DNA of 64,000 nucleotides, from positions 30,992 through 94,991 of the forward strand of contig NZ_RYFD01000006.1 in NCBI RefSeq assembly GCF_004138135.1, written 5' to 3'. Under the pieces are notes generated by a model. That model had not been told where the DNA came from, did no database searches, and was given only the letters and a program-made list of their open reading frames with translations. Shown here one piece after another: positions 1 through 7,538 of the stretch. Both the position numbers and the translations under genes were made by a program. Within the stretch, counting starts at the first letter, position 1; every line of letters starts with the position of its first letter. Source of the DNA: Candidatus Oscillochloris fontis (GTDB lineage Bacteria; Chloroflexota; Chloroflexia; Chloroflexales; Chloroflexaceae).

Positions 1-164
1 GTTGGGGTTCCCCCGGCCATCTGGGGCGCGATGCTTCGCCCCTACGGGATGACCGGGTATGGTGGGGCATGGCGGGGCCGGGGGATCATGTTGGGGTTCC
101 CCAGGCCATCTGGGGCGCGATGCTTCGCCCCTACGGGATGACCGGGTATGGTGGGGCATGGCGG
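1..164. repeat. REP-like tandem repeat, 89-bp period, two copies
   Basis: Two near-identical units start at 1 and 90. Each runs from GTTGGGGTTCC through a GCGATGCTTCGCCCCTACGG core to GGTGGGGCATGGCGG. The first unit may be cut by the window edge. The same core recurs in a 126-bp-period array at 34608-34880, where the opposite arm is also present. The array lies directly upstream of a RAYT transposase gene, the family known to be associated with REP/REPIN sequences. Confidence 0.75.
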
Positions 165-242
165 AGCATCGTAACAAAATGTCGTGTTTATACGGTATAT
201 GATAGTAAAAATGAATCTTCACAACCTTGATCTATACCAATT

Positions 243-764
243 ATGCCATACGACCCCTCTAAACATCACCGCCGTTCAATTCGCCTGCGTGGGTATGATT
301 ACACCCAACTTGGCTCCTATGCTGTGACAATCTGTACCCAAGATCGTGCTCCAATTCTAGGTAATTTGAACAATTTTTCGGTAACGCTCTCGCCAATTGG
401 CCATATCATCGAACAGTGCTGGATTGCACTACCATACCATTTTCCGCATATTACCCTTGATGTTCATATTGTAATGCCCGATCATTTTCACGGTATTATC
501 ACGATCAACGTGCCAATGGCCAAAGGAATAGCATCAGCAACGCAGGTCTCTTCCAATGGGACGACTCCTAACTCACTTGCAGCTATCGTTCAGAATTTCA
601 AATCGGTATCAACTCGTCGCGTAAATCAGATGCAGCATACCATTGGATCAACACTTTGGCAGCGTAACTACTACGAACATGTGATTCGTAGCGAGGAGGA
701 ATTGGTTCGGATACGCCAGTATATTCTCGGTAATCCAGCGCAATCAGTGGAGTTCGAACGCTAA
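243..764 (+). CDS. REP-associated tyrosine transposase (RAYT, HUH/Y1 family)
   Basis: Single-domain Y1 transposase of 173 residues, a normal length for the RAYT/IS200-like family. These enzymes nick and rejoin single-stranded DNA and are thought to mobilise REP hairpins. The metal-binding HUH motif is seen as MPDHFHGI around residue 80. The C-terminal helix with the candidate catalytic tyrosine is WQRNYYEHVIRSEEEL, followed by the family-typical RQYILGNP. The ORF appears intact. It stands alone, flanked upstream by two REP-like units, and has a lower GC content than the neighbouring operons, consistent with acquisition. No terminal insertion-sequence ends were found, so it is more likely a domesticated or REP-dedicated transposase than an autonomous IS. 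Family assignment is firm; activity is inferred. Confidence 0.85.
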   Translation: MPYDPSKHHRRSIRLRGYDYTQLGSYAVTICTQDRAPILGNLNNFSVTLSPIGHIIEQCWIALPYHFPHITLDVHIVMPDHFHGIITINVPMAKGIASATQVSSNGTTPNSLAAIVQNFKSVSTRRVNQMQHTIGSTLWQRNYYEHVIRSEEELVRIRQYILGNPAQSVEFER

Positions 765-820
765 GAGGGGCAGGCTAGATGAACCAGGGGGGCGATCTCA
801 GAATACCGCTGGAAAACTAA

Positions 821-847
821 GGAGCGAGGGCTTCCCACCCTCGCTCC
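821..847. terminator. Hairpin between convergent RAYT and plsC genes
   Basis: GGAGCGAGGG and CCCTCGCTCC form a perfect 10-bp stem with a 7-nt loop. An AATTTTT tract lies 13 bases downstream on the plus strand. It sits between two convergent genes and probably terminates both transcripts, although neither side has a classic U-run immediately after the stem. Confidence 0.55.
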
Positions 848-878
848 CTGAAAGAATTTTTCAACAAATATCCAGACC

Positions 879-1583
879 CTACTCCTCCCCCTTCTCCTCA
901 GGTGGCGGTGCCTCAACCGGGGGCGCAGGATTGGGAGCGATACCCCCCACCTGCAATACCGCATCGCGCAACTCCTCCGCCGCCGAGCGCCAAGTGGCGC
1001 GGAAGCGCGGGTGCGCCTTGATGTAGATCGGATCACCAAAACGCACCGTCACCCGATGCGGACGCGGTATAACCACCCCCTTCGGCATCACCTTTGTTGT
1101 ATCGAAGAGATAGGTCGGAATCACCGGCGTGCCAGGAAAGTCGGCAATCAGACGCCCCACCCCGCCCAAAAACGGCCCGACCTTGCCGTCTTTGCTGCGT
1201 GTCCCTTCCGGGAAGAGCAGCAGCGCATAGCCCTCGCGCAGCGCCCGCGCCGCATGGCGCAACGGGTCTTGCCCACCGCGCCGATCACGCGATATCGGGA
1301 TGGCATTGAAGAGTACCCGCGAGATGAACTGCCAGATCCCGCCCTGAAAGAAGTAATCCTTCGCCGCTGCGGCCACAAAGCGCTCACGCGCATGGCGCGG
1401 TAAGGCAGTATAGATCACCGCTGTATCGGCATGGCTACTATGGTTGGCCACAATGATAAAGGAGCCTTCGGTGGGTAACTTCTCAGCCCCCTCGACCCGT
1501 GGGCGCACATAGACCCGCACAAAGAGCCGAAAGAGAAACGGGACAAAACGTGCCGCCACATGACGGCTCCGATAGAGTCGCAT
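879..1583 (-). CDS. plsC: 1-acyl-sn-glycerol-3-phosphate acyltransferase
   Basis: Membrane-associated acyltransferase that transfers an acyl group to lysophosphatidic acid to make phosphatidic acid for phospholipid synthesis. Catalytic block I is NHSSHAD (residues 47-53) and the substrate-binding block is FPEGTRS (124-130); the later block ending in VIPTYL is also present. The protein is 234 residues, normal for the family, with a Pro/Glu-rich C-terminal tail. The ATG at 1583 is preferred because GGAG lies 7 bases upstream; an in-frame GTG at 1619 would add 12 residues. It is the last gene of the gcv run, 56 bp after gcvPB, and could be co-transcribed, but its function is unrelated to glycine cleavage. 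Other lysophospholipid acyltransferases share these motifs, so the exact acceptor is inferred. Confidence 0.85.
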   Translation of the reverse strand: MRLYRSRHVAARFVPFLFRLFVRVYVRPRVEGAEKLPTEGSFIIVANHSSHADTAVIYTALPRHARERFVAAAAKDYFFQGGIWQFISRVLFNAIPISRDRRGGQDPLRHAARALREGYALLLFPEGTRSKDGKVGPFLGGVGRLIADFPGTPVIPTYLFDTTKVMPKGVVIPRPHRVTVRFGDPIYIKAHPRFRATWRSAAEELRDAVLQVGGIAPNPAPPVEAPPPEEKGEE

Positions 1584-1639
1584 GACTACTCCGCAGATGG
1601 GTGAGTGAAACATCTCCACTCACCCACCATGATCATCAA

Positions 1640-3115
1640 CTATTCCGAACGGACCCGCGCTATCGCCTCACGATCATAGCGCAGGATGGGCTGCCGCGCA
1701 GCACGCACCTCATCCACCCGCCGCACCGGCGCTTTGGTCGGGGCCGCATGCAGCAGTTCGGGTGCCTCAACCGCCTCGCGGGCGATCTGGAGCATCGTGT
1801 CAATAAAGACATCCAAGGTCTGCTTGCTCTCAGTCTCGGTCGGTTCGATCATCAATGCCTCAGGCACGATCAGCGGGAAGTAGATCGTTGGCGGGTGGAA
1901 CCCGTAGTCAATCAGCCGCTTGGCAATATCGAGGGTGCGCACATCCTTCGGTGCCCCGGCAATCTGCCCCTTCAGCACCGACTCGTGCATGCAGATGCGG
2001 TCAATCGCCTGTGGATAGACATCCTTCAGCTTGACCCGTACATAGTTGGCGTTGAGCACCGCCATCTCGCTTACCTCGCGCAGCCCGGCTGCACCCAGCG
2101 TGCGAATGTAGGTCCACGTCCGCACCAGCATGCCAAAGTTACCATGGAACGACTTCATGCGCCCGATGGCCTTTTCGGGGTTGGCCAGCGCATAGCTGCC
2201 GTCGGTGTTCTTCACCACCACTGGCCCCGGCAGGAAGGGGGCCAGCGCCGCGCTACACCCCACCGCCCCACTCCCCGGCCCACCGCCACCATGGGGCGTG
2301 CTGAAGGTCTTGTGCAGGTTGTAGTGCATAAAGTCGAAGCCCAACTCGCCCGGCTTGGCAATTCCCAGAATGGCATTGAAGTTGGCTCCGTCACCATACA
2401 TCAAGCCACCCACGCTATGCACAATCTCACAGATCTCGACGATCTGCTCGTCAAACAGGCCCAGCGTATTGGGGTTGGTGAGCATCATGCCCGCTGTGCG
2501 CGACGACACCTTGGCGCGCAGGTCGTCCAGATCGACATTCCCGCGTGCATCACCCTTCACCTCCACCACCTTCAGGCCGGTCATCGCGGCAGTGGCCGGG
2601 TTGGTGCCGTGGGCCGATGTGGGCACCAGCACCTCCACCCGATCATGATCACCGCGATCCAGGTGGTAGGCGCGGAAGACCAGGATACCCGCAAATTCGC
2701 CGTGCGCCCCGGCAGCCGGCTGGAGGCTCACCGCCGGAAAACCGGCGATCTCGCCCAGGTACGCCTGCAACTCATAGATCAACCGCAGCGCCCCCTGCGA
2801 ATCGGCGGCATCCTGAAGTGGGTGCGCCGCCGCAAAGCCCGCCATACGCGCCGCCTCTTCATTCAGCTTGGGGTTCCACTTCATCGTACACGATCCGAGC
2901 GGATAGTAGCCGGTATCTACACTGTAGTTACGCTGGCTAATGCGTGTATAGTGACGCACCACCTCCGGCTCGGTCAGTTCGGGAAAATCGGCCAACCCAT
3001 CCTGGCGCAACAGGTCAGTCGGCACCTCGCACTCCGGCACATCCAGCACCGGGAGGCTCGTACCATACTTCCCTGGTGTCGAGAGTTCGTATATATGTGG
3101 CTCGTAGGTATTCAT
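1640..3115 (-). CDS. gcvPB: Glycine dehydrogenase (decarboxylating) subunit 2
   Basis: C-terminal half of the split P-protein of the glycine cleavage system. With GcvPA it decarboxylates glycine on PLP and passes the aminomethyl group to lipoyl-GcvH. The PLP lysine is K269 in HYNLHKTFSTPHGGGG, followed by the Gly-rich loop typical of the family. Length 491 residues matches other GcvPB proteins. The ATG at 3115 is chosen because GAAGG lies 8-12 bases upstream; a longer reading frame to 3160 would overlap gcvPA. The start is 10 bp after the gcvPA stop, so the two subunits are almost certainly translated from one message. Split P-proteins are usual in Chloroflexota, Thermus and Firmicutes. Confidence 0.96.
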   Translation of the reverse strand: MNTYEPHIYELSTPGKYGTSLPVLDVPECEVPTDLLRQDGLADFPELTEPEVVRHYTRISQRNYSVDTGYYPLGSCTMKWNPKLNEEAARMAGFAAAHPLQDAADSQGALRLIYELQAYLGEIAGFPAVSLQPAAGAHGEFAGILVFRAYHLDRGDHDRVEVLVPTSAHGTNPATAAMTGLKVVEVKGDARGNVDLDDLRAKVSSRTAGMMLTNPNTLGLFDEQIVEICEIVHSVGGLMYGDGANFNAILGIAKPGELGFDFMHYNLHKTFSTPHGGGGPGSGAVGCSAALAPFLPGPVVVKNTDGSYALANPEKAIGRMKSFHGNFGMLVRTWTYIRTLGAAGLREVSEMAVLNANYVRVKLKDVYPQAIDRICMHESVLKGQIAGAPKDVRTLDIAKRLIDYGFHPPTIYFPLIVPEALMIEPTETESKQTLDVFIDTMLQIAREAVEAPELLHAAPTKAPVRRVDEVRAARQPILRYDREAIARVRSE

Positions 3116-3125
3116 CAATCTACCT

Positions 3126-4460
3126 TCATATTCCGCCCAATACCCCAACCAGACGATCAATATCGGCCTTGCTGGTCATCTCTGTCACCGCGAGCAGCAT
3201 GGCGTTGCCCAACTGCGGCTCATCGTTGGCCAGATCGTAGCCGCCGATGATGCCCTGGCTACGCAACACCGCATTGATCTCGGCGGCAGGACGCGGCAGC
3301 GCCACCGCAAACTCCTTGAAGAAGGTGCCGCTGGTGAGCACGCGGTAGCCGGGCAACTTGGCAATCTCGGCAGCCGCATAGTGGGCACGGTGGTAGCAGA
3401 GTTCGGCCACCCGGTGCATCCCCTGTTTGCCCATCAGGCTCATATAGACCGTCGCGGCCAGCGCCATGAGCGCCTGGTTGGTGCAGATGTTACTCGTCGC
3501 TCGCTCGCGGCGGATGTCCTGCTCGCGTGCGCGCAGGGTGAGCACATACGCCAGTTGGCCATCAACATCCTTCGTGATACCCACGATGCGCCCAGCGATC
3601 TTGTGGACATGCTTCTGCTTGGTGGTAAAGATGCCTAGGTAGGGGCCACCAAAGTTCAGCCCGATCCCCAATGGCTGGCCCTCAGCAGTGGCAATATCCG
3701 CCCCCACCTCGCCAGGAGTCTGAAACAACCCCAGCGCAATCGGGTCGAAGTGGAGACACAACAACGCCCCCTGCGCCTGCACCTGCTCGGCCACCCCGCG
3801 CAGATCGTGAATCTGGCCCATGAAATCAGGGCTTTGCAGAATCACCAGCGCCGTCTGGTCGTCCACCTGCGCCAACGCCTCGGCCACGCCACTCCCTGGA
3901 GTCTCGTCACCCGTGATGGTAACATCGAGCGCCTGGAGGTAGGTGCGCAACACCGCCCGGTACTGCGGATTCACATTACGCGCCACGATAATCTTGCGCC
4001 GCCCGCGCACCACATTCAGCGCCATGATCGCCGCCTCAGCCAGCGCCGTCGCCCCATCATAGTGCGAGGCATTCGCAATCTCCATGCCGGTCAGCGACGT
4101 GATCAAGCTCTGGTACTCAAAGATTGATTGCAGCGTCCCCTGGCTAATTTCGGGCTGATAGGGCGTATAGGCAGTATAAAACTCGCCCCGGCGCAGGATC
4201 TGATCCACCGCTGCGGGGACAAAATGGTTATACGCCCCAGCCCCCAAAAAGATCGGGTGGCTATGCGCATGCGCATTCTGGCCACTCATGGCCAACAACT
4301 CACGCACCAGTTCCGGCTCGGACAAGGGTGCAGGCAGATTCAGCGTCGGAAAGCGCTTGGCAGCAGGCACATCAACAAACAGGTCAGCCGTATCGGCTAC
4401 CCCGACGGCCTGGAGCATCGCGGCCCGCTCAGCCTCGGTAATCGCAATATAGTGTGACAT
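3126..4460 (-). CDS. gcvPA: Glycine dehydrogenase (decarboxylating) subunit 1
   Basis: N-terminal half of the split glycine decarboxylase, 444 residues, a full-length GcvPA. It begins MSHYIAITEAERAAML and contains the recognisable GAGAYNHFVPAAVDQI, TAYTPYQPEISQG and SSADIATAEGQ-like (here ADIATAEGQPLG) blocks. It forms the active heterotetramer with GcvPB, whose gene follows 10 bp downstream. The 272-bp gap to gcvH upstream is filled largely by a palindromic repeat, so gcvPA may depend on read-through from gcvTH or on a promoter inside that gap. No unusual residues or frameshifts were seen. Confidence 0.95.
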   Translation of the reverse strand: MSHYIAITEAERAAMLQAVGVADTADLFVDVPAAKRFPTLNLPAPLSEPELVRELLAMSGQNAHAHSHPIFLGAGAYNHFVPAAVDQILRRGEFYTAYTPYQPEISQGTLQSIFEYQSLITSLTGMEIANASHYDGATALAEAAIMALNVVRGRRKIIVARNVNPQYRAVLRTYLQALDVTITGDETPGSGVAEALAQVDDQTALVILQSPDFMGQIHDLRGVAEQVQAQGALLCLHFDPIALGLFQTPGEVGADIATAEGQPLGIGLNFGGPYLGIFTTKQKHVHKIAGRIVGITKDVDGQLAYVLTLRAREQDIRRERATSNICTNQALMALAATVYMSLMGKQGMHRVAELCYHRAHYAAAEIAKLPGYRVLTSGTFFKEFAVALPRPAAEINAVLRSQGIIGGYDLANDEPQLGNAMLLAVTEMTSKADIDRLVGVLGGI

Positions 4461-4542
4461 AGAATTATGCTACAGGACTATAAGAATTGGCAGAAAGATC
4501 TGCGGGGGCGGCGTCGCCGCATAGTCATTATCCTCGGTGGTA

Positions 4543-4664
4543 CACCCTATCAACCGCAGAGAACACAGAGGGACGCAGAGGGATGGGTTTCGCGCTCCCT
4601 GGGGTGACGACCTCTGGTTCTTCCTCTGCGTTCCTCTGCGTCCTCTGCGGTCAACAACCGGGGT
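4543..4664. repeat. Imperfect palindromic intergenic repeat between gcvH and gcvPA
   Basis: The left arm (CAACCGCAGAGAACACAGAG and onward) pairs imperfectly with the right arm ending CGTCCTCTGCGGTC, with the middle forming the loop. Iterated CGCAGAG/CTCTGCG words are typical of a widespread class of dispersed bacterial intergenic repeats. It lies inside the gcv operon. The adjacent 4489-4516 stretch holds another small GGCGGCGTCGCCGC palindrome related to hairpins elsewhere in the window. Confidence 0.55.
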
Positions 4665-4732
4665 ACAAGCAGACACGTAACCAAACGCATATTCAACTGC
4701 GCCGCCTCCGCCCCCCCGGCATAGACATACCC

Positions 4733-5122
4733 CTAATGCCCGCGCTCCTCGCAGAAGGCCGTGTATGCGGCAGCATCCAACAACTCCTCCTCCGCACCGG
4801 AGGGGCGTACCCGAATCAGCCATCCCTCACCATACGGATCGCGGTTGATCGGCTCCTGGCTCGCATCCAGATCAGCATTCACCGCCACCACCTCACCGCC
4901 CACCGGGGCGTAGAGGTCGGAACTGGCCTTGACCGACTCGATCACCCCAAACGACTCACTAGGGGCAATCAGCGTCCCCACCTTGGGTAGCTCAATATAG
5001 ACGATGTCACCCAGTTGATCCTGGGCAAAGTCGGTAATCCCGATCACCAACTCATCGCCCTCGACGCGCACCCACTCATCGGACTTACTGTAGCGCAGTT
5101 CCTCTGGGACGTTGTAGCTCAT
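4733..5122 (-). CDS. gcvH: Glycine cleavage system H protein (lipoyl carrier)
   Basis: Small lipoyl-domain protein of 129 residues that shuttles the aminomethyl group between the P, T and L proteins. The lipoylated lysine is K65 in GVIESVKASSDLYAPVGGEV, the classic GcvH signature. It starts MSYNVPEELRYSKSDEW, the usual H-protein N-terminus, with GAGGAGCAAG upstream of the ATG providing the ribosome binding site. It follows gcvT by 37 bp. The C-terminus (AFCEERGH) is normal. Confidence 0.97.
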   Translation of the reverse strand: MSYNVPEELRYSKSDEWVRVEGDELVIGITDFAQDQLGDIVYIELPKVGTLIAPSESFGVIESVKASSDLYAPVGGEVVAVNADLDASQEPINRDPYGEGWLIRVRPSGAEEELLDAAAYTAFCEERGH

Positions 5123-5159
5123 GGTTACTTGCTCCTCTTATGGATGCCGCAATTGGGCA

Positions 5160-6254
5160 TCACTTCTTATACCGAGGTGTATAGAACGGCATCTTGATCG
5201 CCCGTGCCCGCACGGGCTTCTCACGAATGATAATATCAAATTCACTGCCCTCGCGGCTCAGTTCCATCGGCACATAGGCTATGCCTAAAGGCCGCCCGAC
5301 TGTCGGCGCAGGCATGCCCGTCGTCACCGAACCCACCAACTCACCGGCCAGATTATGCACCGGGTATTCACCACGCGCAATGCCCTTACCCACCATCTCA
5401 AACCCGGTCAGACGGCGACTAACCCCACGCGCCTTGATCTCGGCTAACGCTGGGCGGCCAATAAAATCGCCCTTATCGAGCTTCACCACCCAACCCAGCC
5501 GAGCCTCATAGGGGTTGATGGTATCACTAATCTCGTGGCCATACAGCGCCAGACACGGCTCAAAGCGCAGGCTATCACGCGCACCCAGACCACACGGCTT
5601 CGCGCCAAGAGCCACAAGTTTATCCCAGAAATCAACCGCATGGATCGCATCGAAAAAAAGCTCAAATCCATCTTCGCCGGTATAGCCGGTTCGTGCCACA
5701 AGTGTTGTAAAGCCGAAGAGTGAACTCAGCGCCACCCCATGGAAGGGCAACCCTGCAAGGCTCCCCGCATCAGCCTCCTCGGCATGAACCAAGAGATTCT
5801 CGGCCTCTGGCCCCTGTAAAGCCAACATCGCCCAGCGATCCGAGCGCCCGACAATCTCGACATCGAAGTCCGCAGCATGTTCCTGGAACCACTGCCATAC
5901 CCGCTCACGGTTCGACGCATTCGCGACTACCAGATACTCTTCGGGCAGGTGATAAATGAAGAGATCATCAATGATCCCGCCATCAGGCTGACAGAGCAGC
6001 GCATAGTTAGATTGACCCAGCGGAATGGCCGAAACATCGCAGGTGACCACATACTGCAAGAATTCCTCAGCCTGTGGCCCCCGCACCATGAAGCGCCCCA
6101 TATGACTAATGTCAAAGAGCCCAACATGCTCGCGTACCGCATGGTGCTCATCAATGATGCCCGTATAGAGTACCGGCATCTCCCAGCCACCAAACTCGAC
6201 CATACGTGCGCCCATGGCGACGTGCTTTTCGTAGAGGGGAGTTCGCTTTAACAT
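5160..6254 (-). CDS. gcvT: Aminomethyltransferase (glycine cleavage T protein)
   Basis: Tetrahydrofolate-dependent T protein that releases ammonia and forms 5,10-methylene-THF from the aminomethyl-lipoyl group on GcvH. The sequence shows the family N-terminus LKRTPLYEKHVAMGARMVEFGGWEMP, the DISHMGRF block and the YTGEDGFELF block, and ends in the beta-barrel domain (GIAYVPMEL). The ATG at 6254 is preferred over the one at 6260 because GGGAAG is then about 8 bases upstream; this gives 364 residues, a normal length. It is the first gene of the operon gcvT-gcvH-gcvPA-gcvPB. The 75-bp leader contains two hairpins but no recognisable glycine riboswitch. Confidence 0.96.
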   Translation of the reverse strand: MLKRTPLYEKHVAMGARMVEFGGWEMPVLYTGIIDEHHAVREHVGLFDISHMGRFMVRGPQAEEFLQYVVTCDVSAIPLGQSNYALLCQPDGGIIDDLFIYHLPEEYLVVANASNRERVWQWFQEHAADFDVEIVGRSDRWAMLALQGPEAENLLVHAEEADAGSLAGLPFHGVALSSLFGFTTLVARTGYTGEDGFELFFDAIHAVDFWDKLVALGAKPCGLGARDSLRFEPCLALYGHEISDTINPYEARLGWVVKLDKGDFIGRPALAEIKARGVSRRLTGFEMVGKGIARGEYPVHNLAGELVGSVTTGMPAPTVGRPLGIAYVPMELSREGSEFDIIIREKPVRARAIKMPFYTPRYKK

Positions 6255-6329
6255 GATCATTCTTCCCGATGGGCAAGTTCATGGGGGAAACGCCCCAGCG
6301 AGCTTCACCCACCCTAGCGGGTGGTTCCA

Positions 6330-7472
6330 TCACCCGGCGAGTCTGTCGCGAATATGCCGGAGCATCTCGCGGCAATCAATGGCATAGTCGGCCAATTCAT
6401 CATCACCACTCGCCCGTGCCACAGCCGCAAACTGCGCAAGCGCGTGCAGAGCCGACTCATCTAATAAGAACGGATAGTGATCCAGAACCTCGATTATTGC
6501 TGCTTCACCCTCGACACTCAACAGCGCCTCAATCGCCTCTTCCAGATTCATACTGGTTGACTGCTGCGCTATCGCAGCGGCCCGCAACGCCGCTACCGCT
6601 TCGCGACGCTCCTCCAAGCTACTCGCCAACCGATCATGGCCGCTATCAAGGGCGTGTTCGATCTCTTCTGCCAATAACGCATCCACCTGCGGATGCAACA
6701 GCAGTGGGTAGTGCTGCACCAACTCCTGCACCTCAGCCGGACTGGTGGCCTGCATCAAGGCGCGCAGCGCCGCTGCGGGTAACTCCGTCTCGGCAATGGG
6801 CGGGCGTACCTGCCCCACCTGACTCAACACCTGACGTGCCTGTTGCAGACTCTCCGCCACATCGTGGGCGCGCTGCTCCACCGCCACATCCGCCAACTGG
6901 GCCAGCGTGAGATCGGTGGCAGGTGCCAACAATACCGGGTACTCACCCAAAACCCGCTGGAGATCCTCTGGCGTCTGTGCATCCAGCAACGCCGCCACCG
7001 CCAACAGAAGGGGCGGCTGGGCCGTATCATCACGAGATGCACGATCCGCTACCGACTCTGCGGGTTGCGCCGCCCGTCGCCGCTGCATGCGTTCTAAACG
7101 CCGCGCCAGCCCATCAAGATCTTGGGCAATATCCACATCCGCGAGGTAGGGCCGCCGCTGCTCCTCAGGGATCGCGCCCACCAACAGTGCATGCAAATCA
7201 CGCGCCTGATCACGCCACGCATGCTCGGCCATGCCCGGTGCCACTACGAAGACGACCTGGCGCGCCAAGCCGTCATGGAAGAGCAGAGGTGCCCCTGCCG
7301 GGCCATGGTCGCCACACTGAGGACACACTACCCGATTGAGTTCACCGCGTCGCAATGCCTCAACCGCCATCGGCTGCTCTTGGGCATCGAGTATCAGCCA
7401 GATCGCAGCAACAACATCGGCTCCACAACTTGGACAGGTGAGATTGGCCTGCTCCTGGTACGAGATTGGCAT
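6330..7472 (-). CDS. CpXC-domain protein with C-terminal helical repeats
   Basis: The N-terminus carries a CpXC-type zinc-binding domain: CPSCGADV near residue 15 and VCPQCGDHG near residue 48, followed by PLLFHDGLARQVVFVVAP. The rest (about residues 120-380) is all-helical and contains three related stretches of 70-90 residues: LGEYPVLLAPATDLTLAQLA, VQHYPLLLHPQVDALLAEEI and LDHYPFLLDESALHALAQFA. The function of CpXC proteins is unknown. The ATG at 7472 is chosen over an in-frame TTG at 7499, although no strong ribosome binding site is visible at either. It is upstream of, and on the same strand as, the gcv operon with a 75-bp gap. No enzymatic motif was recognised. Confidence 0.7.
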   Translation of the reverse strand: MPISYQEQANLTCPSCGADVVAAIWLILDAQEQPMAVEALRRGELNRVVCPQCGDHGPAGAPLLFHDGLARQVVFVVAPGMAEHAWRDQARDLHALLVGAIPEEQRRPYLADVDIAQDLDGLARRLERMQRRRAAQPAESVADRASRDDTAQPPLLLAVAALLDAQTPEDLQRVLGEYPVLLAPATDLTLAQLADVAVEQRAHDVAESLQQARQVLSQVGQVRPPIAETELPAAALRALMQATSPAEVQELVQHYPLLLHPQVDALLAEEIEHALDSGHDRLASSLEERREAVAALRAAAIAQQSTSMNLEEAIEALLSVEGEAAIIEVLDHYPFLLDESALHALAQFAAVARASGDDELADYAIDCREMLRHIRDRLAG

Positions 7473-7538
7473 AGTGAGATCTGAGACATGTACAATCAAT
7501 CATTCTCTACACCTATTGTACCATGTGGCAGCACCGCA

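Noticed and set aside
1601-3250. 549-codon plus-strand open frame opposite gcvPB
   Set aside because: It is antisense to a conserved enzyme gene with all motifs intact, its product is low-complexity (His/Arg/Gln-rich) and resembles no family; long antisense frames are expected in GC-rich DNA.
6255-6329. Glycine riboswitch before gcvT
   Set aside because: The leader is too short and lacks the conserved tandem aptamer core; only simple hairpins were seen.
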